A stretch of 13,395 nucleotides of DNA from Opitutia bacterium (GTDB lineage Bacteria > Verrucomicrobiota > Verrucomicrobiia > Opitutales > Opitutaceae), in the NCBI GenBank assembly GCA_003157575.1, contig PMKA01000306.1, positions 1 to 13,395 on the forward strand, written 5' to 3'. Positions 7,364-13,395 of this stretch are shown one piece after another. The notes under the pieces are model-generated. The model did not search any database. It was not told the DNA's origin and saw nothing but the letters and a program-made list of their open reading frames with translations. Every line of letters starts with the position of its first letter. Within the stretch, counting starts at the first letter, position 1. Made by a program: the position numbers and the translations under genes.

Positions 7364-8803
7364 ATGAACACGCCCGACACACCGGCCCAACCGGACATCA
7401 AGAAATCGAGCCGGACTCTTTTCCTTTCAGCCGCCGCCTGCCTTGCGGCCGCGTGTCTCTATTATTTCTGCACGACCCAGCTCAAGGATCCGGTCCTGAT
7501 CTGTCTTGGTCTGGCAATCATCGTGCTGTCAGCATTGCCGGCCATGCAATGGGCGCGAACGGAACAGCGCCACTTCCCTGCGTTTGAGATCTTCATGCTG
7601 ACCGGGATCAACTTTTACGCGGTCCCGATGCTCAGCGGCCACAACAGCGTCGTGACCTTCCCGGACAGGGTGGTCACGGACGCCGCGCTCACGATGATCG
7701 TCTTCCAGGTGCCCGCCATCGTCGCCTTCTTCCTCGCCCGGGGCCGGCCCGCCCGGCATCCGCTTCTGGTCGAACAACTGCTCCCGGACAGGATTCTCAT
7801 GCAGACGCAGACCGGGATGTGGCTGAACACGTTTTATCTGTACGTCACCACTTTCACCACGATTGTCCCGCCGGATTGGACTGTCGGGCCGATCCTGCAC
7901 GCGGGATTTGCAGGGATAGGGATCGTCTGTGCCTTTGTCCAGGCGCGCCTGTGGGGGGAGCAGCGATTGAATTCAACCGCAAAGTTCATCTGCGGCTTGA
8001 ATCTGGCGCTTCAGGTCATCTTCTCCTTTTCAGGGCTCTACCTGATCAGCGGAATTTCCCTCCTCGTCCTGTTTCTGATCTCCTACGTCACCGCCTGCCG
8101 CCGGCTGCCGCTCCTGCTGATCGCCGCATGCCTGCCCGTGCTGGCGGTGCTGCACAATGGGAAATCCGCGATGCGAACGATCTATTGGGAGGACGACCAG
8201 CAACCCTGTCTCTCGCTCACGGACCTGCCCGGTTTCTTTGAGCAATGGATCCAGCTGGGATTGCACCCGCCTGAGGACGAGGCTGAGGAGAGGAAATCCC
8301 TCGCCGCAAACCTGCTTGAACGGGCCTCGCTGTTTCAGATGTTGTGCCTGGCCAACCAGCGCATCCCCGCTTCGCTTCCCTTCCTGAACGGCGAGACCTA
8401 CGCGGACATACCGGCGCAGATCGTTCCGCGCGTGATCTGGCCCGACAAACCGAGCCCGCATCTCAGCAACTCGCGCCTCGGCATCTACCTCGGCCTGCTG
8501 GACCAGGATGCCGCGGAAAAGGTCTCGATAGCCTTCGGCTTCATCGCCGAGGCGTATTGTAATTTCGGCTACATCGGTGTCGCCGTGCTCGGCGCCCTCA
8601 TGGGGTGGGTGTTCAAGCGCGTCGTGCTTCTGAGCCTGGATGCCGCCCAGTTTTCAGCCCTTGGCCTCCTGACCATCCTGCTGGCGGCGTGGAGCTTCCA
8701 GGTGGAGCTGGTCATGGCAAGCTGGCTCACTTCGTTCTTCCAGGCCGCCGTCGTCGTCGTTGGTCTTCCCATGGCCGTCGCCCGTTTCCTGGGATGGCGT
8801 TGA
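7364..8803 (+). CDS. Wzy-like oligosaccharide repeat-unit polymerase (multi-span membrane protein)
   Basis: Predicted 479-residue integral membrane protein with about eleven hydrophobic spans. Clear ones lie near residues 18-38, 43-62 and 72-88, a dense cluster spans about 205-265, and a final pair falls between about 425 and 478. Between spans is a large soluble loop (about residues 265-390) that carries PRVIWPDKPSP (from Pro355). IAEAYCNFGYIGVAVLGALMG (Glu396) follows. The pattern of PR-x-x-WPDKP, then a gap, then EAYxNFGxxG is characteristic of O-antigen/polysaccharide polymerases. These join undecaprenyl-linked repeat units on the periplasmic side. This is the only polymerase candidate in the window. 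The start ATG 7364 is one base after the preceding stop. The stop is followed by a C-run gap with quadruplex potential. The family is very divergent, so a membrane ligase or other glycan membrane protein remains possible. Confidence 0.8.
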   Translation: MNTPDTPAQPDIKKSSRTLFLSAAACLAAACLYYFCTTQLKDPVLICLGLAIIVLSALPAMQWARTEQRHFPAFEIFMLTGINFYAVPMLSGHNSVVTFPDRVVTDAALTMIVFQVPAIVAFFLARGRPARHPLLVEQLLPDRILMQTQTGMWLNTFYLYVTTFTTIVPPDWTVGPILHAGFAGIGIVCAFVQARLWGEQRLNSTAKFICGLNLALQVIFSFSGLYLISGISLLVLFLISYVTACRRLPLLLIAACLPVLAVLHNGKSAMRTIYWEDDQQPCLSLTDLPGFFEQWIQLGLHPPEDEAEERKSLAANLLERASLFQMLCLANQRIPASLPFLNGETYADIPAQIVPRVIWPDKPSPHLSNSRLGIYLGLLDQDAAEKVSIAFGFIAEAYCNFGYIGVAVLGALMGWVFKRVVLLSLDAAQFSALGLLTILLAAWSFQVELVMASWLTSFFQAAVVVVGLPMAVARFLGWR

Positions 8804-8809
8804 CCGCCG

Positions 8810-8825
8810 CCCTCCCTCCCTTCCC
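8810..8825 (-). other. Tight G-quadruplex motif in the gap after the polymerase gene
   Basis: The + strand reads four C3 runs separated by T, T and TT (8810-8812, 8814-8816, 8818-8820, 8823-8825). The - strand therefore has G3-AA-G3-A-G3-A-G3, a canonical G-quadruplex pattern with very short loops. It sits on the template strand, in the 31-base gap between the polymerase stop and the next glycosyltransferase start. Two further C-runs (8842-8846 and 8848-8850) lie just inside the next gene. The + strand could form an i-motif. The motif is seen directly; any effect on transcription is inference. Confidence 0.6.
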
Positions 8826-8834
8826 GCACATCCG

Positions 8835-10046
8835 TTGAGCTCCCCCTCCCAACCGACTCTGACTCCGCCGACCCGGCTCGCTGTCGTTTTGTCCCATCCG
8901 ACGCAATACTACAGCCCGTGGTTCCGCTGGCTGCGCGCCCACACGGAGATCGAATTCCGCGTGTTTTATCTTTGGGACTTTGGCGTGACGAACCGGCGCG
9001 ACCCGGAATTCGGCGTCAACCTGACGTGGGATGTCGACCTGCTTTCCGGCTATGACTCGGAGTTTTTGCCCAACCGTGCGGCGCGCCCCGGCACCGGGCA
9101 TTTCTGGGGCCTCCGGAATCCGACGCTGGCGGGACGCCTCGCTGCGTTGCGGCCGGATGCGGTGCTCCTCTTCGGCTACAACTACGCCTCGCATTTGCGC
9201 GCGATCGCCTGGTGCCGGATGGCGGGAGTTCCGCTGATCTTTCGCGGCGACTCGCACCTGCTGGACGGGGTGCGGCCGTCTTTGTTCAAACGTCTTGCGC
9301 TGCGTCTCCTCTACCGGCAATTCTCCGCCGTCACATACGTTGGGACAGCCAACCGCGCCTATTTTGAGACGTTCGGAGTGCCCGCGACCCGGCTCATTTT
9401 TTCGCCCCACGCCGTCGATCAGGGGCATTTCGACCCGACAAATCCGGTTCACTGTGAGGCCGCCCAAAGACTTCGGACCGAACTGAGCCTGCCTCCGGAA
9501 CGGCGGGTCGTGCTCTTCGCCGGGAAGCTGGTCTCACGCAAACAACCGCTTGCATTGCTCGACGCCTTTCTCTCCACCCCCCGGCCCAACACCACCCTCG
9601 TCTTTGTTGGCGACGGCGAGGAAAGGCCTGCTCTGGAGGAGCGCAGTGCCCGAAATCCGACGGCGGATGTCCGTCTTCTTCCCTTCGCAAACCAGAGCGA
9701 AATGCCCGCCCGCTACCTGCTCGCCGATCTTTTTGTGCTCCCGTCGCTGGGCGAGACGTGGGGATTGGCCGTCAACGAGGCAATGCACATGGGCGTCCCC
9801 TGCCTTGTCAGCGACGTCGTGGGCTGCCAGAAGAACCTCGTCACCGACGGCGAAACCGGCTGGGTTTTCCGCAATGGCGATTGCGCGCATTTTCGCCAGA
9901 AGCTCGACGAGGCGCTGGCCTCCATTGCGTGCGATTCCGCCGGAATCAAGGCCCGGGTTGCGGCCCGCATTGCGGGCTACACCTATGCACAGGCTACGGA
10001 GGGGCTGTTGCGCGCTATCGACCGGGTCCGCAGCCGCTCGTACTAA
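8835..10046 (+). CDS. GT4 family glycosyltransferase
   Basis: Predicted 403-residue GT-B glycosyltransferase. The N-terminal strand and loop is LAVVLSHPTQYYSPWFRWLR (His21 region), seen in a GT4 subgroup. It continues with FRVFYLWDFGVTNRRDPEFG and a SGYDSEFLPN segment. VVLFAGKLVSRKQPLALLDA (about residues 225-244) opens the donor domain. The E-x7-E element is ETWGLAVNE (Glu307 and Glu315), with AMHMGVPCLVSDVVGCQKNLV after it. No ATG occurs in frame in a suitable place. TTG 8835 gives a short Pro/Ser-rich lead and follows the previous stop by 31 bases; TTG 8760 would overlap the polymerase gene. The upstream bases are pyrimidine-rich, the opposite of a Shine-Dalgarno site. The protein probably adds a sugar to the lipid-linked unit in the cytoplasm. 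The function call is firm, but the exact start is uncertain. Confidence 0.9.
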   Translation: MSSPSQPTLTPPTRLAVVLSHPTQYYSPWFRWLRAHTEIEFRVFYLWDFGVTNRRDPEFGVNLTWDVDLLSGYDSEFLPNRAARPGTGHFWGLRNPTLAGRLAALRPDAVLLFGYNYASHLRAIAWCRMAGVPLIFRGDSHLLDGVRPSLFKRLALRLLYRQFSAVTYVGTANRAYFETFGVPATRLIFSPHAVDQGHFDPTNPVHCEAAQRLRTELSLPPERRVVLFAGKLVSRKQPLALLDAFLSTPRPNTTLVFVGDGEERPALEERSARNPTADVRLLPFANQSEMPARYLLADLFVLPSLGETWGLAVNEAMHMGVPCLVSDVVGCQKNLVTDGETGWVFRNGDCAHFRQKLDEALASIACDSAGIKARVAARIAGYTYAQATEGLLRAIDRVRSRSY

Positions 10047-10093
10047 CAGCCTGTCGGACTTCGGGTCCTCCAGGCGGCCAAAAGCGTCATACC

Positions 10094-11257
10094 ATGACCT
10101 TGTCTCCACGCTCCGGGGCGCCCTCGGACCGCGTTTCCTCGCTCGACGGATTGAGGGGGGTGGCAATCCTGATGGTCCTTTTCCATCACCTGTTTGTTTT
10201 CGATCCAGTCGGTTTTCTCGGTCAGCACCTCGCCGTCCTCGTGGAGTTTTCCGGCCATGGCGTTGACCTGTTTTTCGCCCTTTCGGGTTTTCTCATCACC
10301 CGTCAGCTGGCCGTCAGCCGCACCGCGCCCGGATTCGCCGCCCGGTTCTGGCTGCACCGCTTCGCGAAGATTGTCCCGCTCTACCTTTTGATCACATTCG
10401 GGGTTTTCGTGCTCCTCAAGCCGTTGCTGCTCGTCACGGGCCACGGGGAAAAACTCTCCTGGCTGTCCGCAGGCAGAGAACAGTGGCCATGGTATCTGCT
10501 GTTTTCCTCAAATATCCGCAATGCGCTCGACGCACGCTTCACCAATCCCGCGCTAGACGTGAGCTGGTCCCTCGCCGTCGAGGTGCAGTTTTATGTTTTG
10601 GCGTTCGTCGCTGCGCGCCTTGTCGCTCCCGCCCGATGGCCCCGCATCGCGGTCGTGGCCATCGCTGCAGCCCTCGCGTTCCGCACGGCCGCTGTGTTGT
10701 GCGGCGCCGGCTGGATTCCCATCCTCGTGCTCACGCCCGGTCGCATTGACGCGTTTGCCTGTGGCAGTCTTGCTGCCATGGCTCCCACAATGCTGGCGCG
10801 CTGCCCGACCTTCGTGTTGTGGAGTCTCGCGGCGCTGCCAATCGTCACCCCGTGGTCGCGTGCCAACCCCGCTGTCGAAACGGTGGGCTATACACTCGTG
10901 GCGATTCTGGCCGGCGTCACGATTGAGCGGGTTTGCCGGGTTCGTTCAACCTCCCGTTCGATCCGCATCCTGGAATCGCCCGTCCTCGTCATGTTTGGCC
11001 GCATTTCCTATTCGGTTTATCTCACGCACCTGCCGGTGCGCGCCGCGCTCCGGGATTGCCTCCTCTCACATGTCCGTCCTCTCGATACTCCCGGCGCATG
11101 GCTCGCGCAGCTGGGCTTCTGGGCCGGCGCGGGTTCTGTTTGTACCCTGTGCGGCTGGCTCACGTGGCGGTTCTTTGAGGAGCCGGCGCGACGGGCGATA
11201 GTTGGGTTGCTCCAACCCAGGCCGGTCGCCGTGCCCTGCGCACTTCGGGGATCCTGA
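10094..11257 (+). CDS. Acyltransferase-3 family membrane protein (OafA-like)
   Basis: Predicted 387-residue integral membrane O-acyltransferase, the third of this family in the window. SLDGLRGVAILMVLFHH holds the catalytic pair Arg21 and His32. GHGVDLFFALSGFLITRQL and RFWLHRFAKIVPLYLL are the next conserved blocks. SWSLAVEVQFY (about residues 158-168) is the middle motif. About ten hydrophobic spans follow, and the C-terminus has the usual FGRISYSVYLTHLPVR helix and a FFEEPARRAI tail. It is full length with canonical motifs, so it is probably active. The start ATG 10094 is 47 bases after the previous stop and has no obvious Shine-Dalgarno sequence. The stop TGA overlaps the next gene's ATG by one base (TGATG), a strong sign of translational coupling. 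It likely acylates the growing or exported polysaccharide; donor and acceptor are unknown. Confidence 0.93.
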   Translation: MTLSPRSGAPSDRVSSLDGLRGVAILMVLFHHLFVFDPVGFLGQHLAVLVEFSGHGVDLFFALSGFLITRQLAVSRTAPGFAARFWLHRFAKIVPLYLLITFGVFVLLKPLLLVTGHGEKLSWLSAGREQWPWYLLFSSNIRNALDARFTNPALDVSWSLAVEVQFYVLAFVAARLVAPARWPRIAVVAIAAALAFRTAAVLCGAGWIPILVLTPGRIDAFACGSLAAMAPTMLARCPTFVLWSLAALPIVTPWSRANPAVETVGYTLVAILAGVTIERVCRVRSTSRSIRILESPVLVMFGRISYSVYLTHLPVRAALRDCLLSHVRPLDTPGAWLAQLGFWAGAGSVCTLCGWLTWRFFEEPARRAIVGLLQPRPVAVPCALRGS

Positions 11258-11265
11258 TGAGGATC
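11250..11265 (+). other. Inverted repeat presenting the glycosyltransferase start codon in its loop
   Basis: GATCCT (11250-11255) and AGGATC (11260-11265) are perfect 6-base complements separated by GATG (11256-11259). The loop contains the overlapping stop/start (TGA 11255-11257, ATG 11257-11259). If the hairpin forms in mRNA, the start codon sits in the loop, and ribosomes finishing the upstream gene would open it. The symmetry is seen directly; a regulatory role is inference and chance is possible. Confidence 0.35.
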
Positions 11266-12417
11266 AACATCGTCATGGGCTTCTTCCTTCCCGTTCCGCC
11301 CCTCGGCGGCGGCGCGACGGAGAAATCGTGGCACGGCCTCGCACGCGAATTCGCGGCGCGCGGCCACGCAGTCACCGTCCTCTCCCGCAGGTGGCCGGGC
11401 CTGCCGCCAACCGGGGCGCAGGAGGGCGTTCAACACATCCGCCTGCGCGGCTACGCCCACACACGCTTTCTTCCCGTCAATCTCTGGCTGGACCTTCTCT
11501 GGAGTTTGCGCGTCGGCCGCGCGCTTCCGCAGGCTGACATCAGCATTGTCAACTGTGTTGCCCTTCCCGTCTGGTACTCCCGTTTGCGCGGCGCCGCAGG
11601 GCGCCTTGTGGTCATGCCGGGACGCATGCCCAAGGGTCAATTCCGCCTGTACCGCGGGCTGGACCGCGTGCTCGCCGTCAGCTCCGCAATGCGCAAGGCG
11701 ATTCTCGCGGAAGATCCACGGCTTGCTCCGCTCATCCGCATCTCCGGCTATCCCATCGACTGCCGGCAACTGGCGGAGCCCAGGCCGCCGCAGCCGGCAG
11801 GGAGTCCGTTGACGATCGGTTATGTCGGCCGCATCCATCGGGAAAAAGGCCTCGACCTGATGGCGGCGGCCCTGACGCGGCTCGCCGCACGCAACGGTCT
11901 CCCCGCCTGGCAGGTCATGCTCTGCGGTCCGGTGGATGTGGCGCGCGGCGGATCGGGCCCCGGATATGCGGCCGAGCTCCGGCGGCACCTTGCCGCAACC
12001 CTGCCTGCCGGCCGCTTCGTGCTTCGGGAGCCGGAGTTCTCCCCCGAGCGCCTCGCCGCGGTCTACCGGCAGATTGACATCTTCTGCTATCCCAGCCTGG
12101 CGGTGCGCGGAGAGACCTTTGGTGTTGCGGTTGCCGAGGCCATGGCGGCGGGCGCGGCTCCCGTGGTGTCGCAGCTCGGAAGCTTCACTGATTTTGTGCT
12201 GCCGGATGCAACCGGAGTCGTCTTCGACCACACCGCACCCGACGCCGCGGAGCGGCTGGCCGATGCCCTGGCCCGCCTGCTGCTCGACAGTCCCCGGCGC
12301 GCCCGGCTCGCCGCGGCGGCGCAAATTGCGGTGCAGAAATACGACTACCCGAACTTCGCGGTCCGGCTGCTCGATGATTTTTCGGCATTGCTGCCGGCAG
12401 CGCCCCAACAATCCTGA
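11257..12417 (+). CDS. GT4 family glycosyltransferase
   Basis: Predicted 386-residue retaining GT-B glycosyltransferase. The N-terminus MRINIVMGFFLPVPPLGGGA (residues 1-20) followed by TEKSWHGLAREFAARGHAV is a textbook GT4 glycine-rich loop and helix. The acceptor domain contains LVVMPGRMPKGQFRLYRGLD and AVSSAMRKAIL. The donor domain starts at GYVGRIHREKGLDLM (Gly188 onward). ETFGVAVAE supplies the E-x7-E pair (Glu286 and Glu294), followed by AMAAGAAPVVSQLGSFTDFVL. The start overlaps the upstream acyltransferase stop by one base, and its own stop overlaps the next gene's start by one base. This three-gene set is therefore probably translated in a coupled way. A G-run at 11247-11250 is the nearest thing to a ribosome site. 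It likely acts in the cytoplasm on the lipid-linked intermediate; the sugar is unknown. Confidence 0.93.
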   Translation: MRINIVMGFFLPVPPLGGGATEKSWHGLAREFAARGHAVTVLSRRWPGLPPTGAQEGVQHIRLRGYAHTRFLPVNLWLDLLWSLRVGRALPQADISIVNCVALPVWYSRLRGAAGRLVVMPGRMPKGQFRLYRGLDRVLAVSSAMRKAILAEDPRLAPLIRISGYPIDCRQLAEPRPPQPAGSPLTIGYVGRIHREKGLDLMAAALTRLAARNGLPAWQVMLCGPVDVARGGSGPGYAAELRRHLAATLPAGRFVLREPEFSPERLAAVYRQIDIFCYPSLAVRGETFGVAVAEAMAAGAAPVVSQLGSFTDFVLPDATGVVFDHTAPDAAERLADALARLLLDSPRRARLAAAAQIAVQKYDYPNFAVRLLDDFSALLPAAPQQS

Positions 12418-12989
12418 TGAACGCCATGCCGCCGGAACCTCCGTACCTGGGCCAGAATTGCGTCACTCCTTATCCCGCCCGCGAAGTGCTGCTGCAGTGG
12501 CTGTGGACCATGGTCCAGGCAAGCATCTTCCGCTGGAGTCCCCGGCCCTGGCACCGGTGGCGGGCCTGGTTGTTGAAGGCGTTTGGCGCCGGCATCCCGG
12601 ATACCGCCCGGGTGGTGGTCTTTCCATCGGCGCGGGTGTATTTTCCATGGAAACTCAGGCTGGCGCCACACTCGATGGTCGGTCGCAACGTCAATATCTA
12701 CAACCTCGCGTACATCACCCTAGGTTACGGCGCCAATCTCAGCCAGAACTGCCATCTCTGCGCCGGCACCCATGATTATCAACGCTGGGACATGCCGCTG
12801 GTCACCCGGCCCATCGTGGTCGGCGACAACGCCTGGCTCGGCGCGGACGTTTTCGTGGGACCCGGAGTGACGATTGGCGAACTCTGCGTGGTCGGCGCGC
12901 GTTCGGTCGTGGTGAAAGATCTCCCCCCGCGCATGGTGTGCGCAGGCAATCCCTGCCACGCGATCAAGGAAAGGCCGATGCCGTTGTAG
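12417..12989 (+). CDS. WcaF-type left-handed beta-helix (hexapeptide) acetyltransferase
   Basis: Predicted 190-residue soluble acetyltransferase, similar to the putative colanic acid acetyltransferase WcaF. It would use acetyl-CoA to O-acetylate a sugar of the repeat unit in the cytoplasm. The N-terminal part is rich in Trp and Arg (LLQWLWTMVQASIFRWSPRP) and precedes the helix, as is typical of this subgroup. Hexapeptide coils run from about MVGRNVNIYNLAYITLG through ANLSQNCHLCAG. The conserved catalytic-type histidine is His119 in GTHDYQR. PIVVGDNAWLGADVFVGPGV and TIGELCVVGARSVVVKDLPP complete the coils, ending with the family tail AGNPCHAIKERP. The length matches the family. ATG 12417 shares one base with the stop of the preceding glycosyltransferase; ATG 12426 is a possible internal alternative. 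It is the last polysaccharide gene in the window, and no terminator-like hairpin is visible after it. Confidence 0.92.
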   Translation: MNAMPPEPPYLGQNCVTPYPAREVLLQWLWTMVQASIFRWSPRPWHRWRAWLLKAFGAGIPDTARVVVFPSARVYFPWKLRLAPHSMVGRNVNIYNLAYITLGYGANLSQNCHLCAGTHDYQRWDMPLVTRPIVVGDNAWLGADVFVGPGVTIGELCVVGARSVVVKDLPPRMVCAGNPCHAIKERPMPL

Positions 12990-13005
12990 GGAAGACAAGA
13001 CCGCA

Positions 13006-13016
13006 GGACAACGGAC
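13006..13016 (+). repeat. Left copy of a short inverted repeat flanking the four-helix-bundle gene
   Basis: GGACAACGGAC lies directly before ATG 13018. Its complement, with one mismatch in 11, occurs at 13377-13387 (GTCCGTGGTCC), right over the stop codon end. The two copies bracket the gene almost exactly. The purine-rich AGGA at 13005-13008 may also serve as the ribosome binding site. Confidence 0.45.
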
Positions 13017-13017
13017 G

Positions 13018-13377
13018 ATGAGAGACTACACGAAGATAGAGGCCTGGAGGCTCGCAGATGATCTGACGGTCGCGATCTATGAACGGACACGCGCATTCCC
13101 TCGCGAGGAACTCTATGGTCTGACCAGTCAGATTCGGCGAGCGGCATATTCTGTTGCCGCCAACATTGTCGAAGGTCCGTCCCGCGAGAGCAAACGAGAC
13201 TACCTGCACTTTCTTTACATCTCCCGCGGATCATTATCCGAGACGCAATACTTCGTTCATCTCGCGGGTCGCCTCAACTATATTTCACCTGAAGAATCGG
13301 CGACGTTCCATGATCAGACAAAGCGCGTCTTCGCATGCCTTCATGGCTTGATCCAGGCGGTCGAGAAAGAAGCGTAG
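13018..13377 (+). CDS. Four-helix-bundle protein (S23/IVP-like family)
   Basis: Predicted 119-residue small helical protein of the four-helix-bundle family related to the S23 proteins encoded in 23S rRNA intervening sequences, and distantly to the Avd accessory protein of diversity-generating retroelements. Family marks are KIEAWRLADDLTVAIYERT near the start, FPREELYGLTSQIRRAAYSV and AANIVEG (about residues 27-53), and FLYISRGSLSETQYFVHLAG. The cellular role is not established; oligomeric scaffolding or nucleic-acid binding has been proposed for relatives. The start ATG 13018 gives the common MRDYxK opening and has AGGA (13005-13008) at a suitable distance, one of the few such sites here. GC content is lower than in the polysaccharide genes. 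Short inverted and direct repeats bracket it, so it may be an inserted unit independent of the pathway. Confidence 0.9.
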   Translation: MRDYTKIEAWRLADDLTVAIYERTRAFPREELYGLTSQIRRAAYSVAANIVEGPSRESKRDYLHFLYISRGSLSETQYFVHLAGRLNYISPEESATFHDQTKRVFACLHGLIQAVEKEA

Positions 13378-13395
13378 TCCGTGGTCCCGTAGTCC
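13374..13395 (+). repeat. GTAGTCC direct repeats at the right edge, with right inverted-repeat copy
   Basis: GTAGTCC occurs at 13374-13380 and again at 13389-13395, 15 bases apart, with GTGGTCCC between. GTCCGTGGTCC (13377-13387) is the complement, with one mismatch, of the element before the four-helix-bundle start. The array is cut by the window end, so its full length is unknown. It resembles short intergenic repeat units that accompany such genes. Confidence 0.5.

Noticed and set aside
8740..8765. GTC-rich trinucleotide run near the end of the polymerase gene
   Set aside because: It encodes a valine stretch in a transmembrane helix; the repeat is short and explained by coding.
10055..10067. 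Small hairpin GGAC-TTCGG-GTCC between glycosyltransferase and third acyltransferase
   Set aside because: Only four base pairs and no T-run; too weak for a terminator and common by chance in this composition.
11017..12411. 464-codon open frame on the minus strand (and similar ones at 6040-7401 and 772-1758)
   Set aside because: These are antisense shadows of clear acyltransferase, glycosyltransferase and polymerase genes, with Arg/Gln/Glu-rich composition and no recognisable domain.

Overview
The window is a dense run of genes that all read on the + strand. It looks like the internal and 3' part of a surface polysaccharide (exopolysaccharide, capsule or O-antigen type) biosynthesis locus. It holds five GT-B/GT4-like glycosyltransferases, one Wzy-like polymerase, three acyltransferase-3 membrane proteins (one cut by the left edge), a WcaF-type hexapeptide acetyltransferase, a PIG-L/LmbE-type deacetylase and an FkbM methyltransferase. 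A small four-helix-bundle (S23-like) gene closes the window. There are no tRNA, rRNA or CRISPR features and no recognisable transposase. No gap between genes exceeds about 150 bases.

Organism: most of the window is GC-rich, near-consensus Shine-Dalgarno sites are almost absent, and a stand-alone four-helix-bundle gene sits in short GTAGTCC-type repeats. This fits a Gram-negative environmental bacterium, and Verrucomicrobiota (Opitutales-like) is my best guess. That assignment is inference from style; no marker gene in the window proves it.

Layout: (i) 1-2810, lower and more mixed GC: the tail of one acyltransferase-3, a complete second acyltransferase-3, then an FkbM methyltransferase. (ii) 2822-7362, high GC: glycosyltransferase, PIG-L deacetylase, glycosyltransferase, glycosyltransferase. 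(iii) 7364-10046: Wzy-like polymerase, a tight C-run/G-quadruplex gap, then a glycosyltransferase. (iv) 10094-12989: third acyltransferase-3, glycosyltransferase and WcaF-like acetyltransferase, joined by two one-base TGATG overlaps. (v) 13018-13395: four-helix-bundle gene and repeats, lower GC, probably not part of the polysaccharide pathway.

How the genes could work together (inference): the glycosyltransferases build a lipid-linked repeat unit on the inner face of the cytoplasmic membrane. The PIG-L enzyme may de-N-acetylate a sugar and the FkbM enzyme may O-methylate one. WcaF-like and acyltransferase-3 proteins add acyl groups, and the Wzy-like protein polymerises exported units. The initiating glycosyl-phosphate transferase, a Wzx flippase, chain-length/export proteins (Wzz, Wzc, Wza) and nucleotide-sugar synthesis genes are not in this window and would have to lie outside it.
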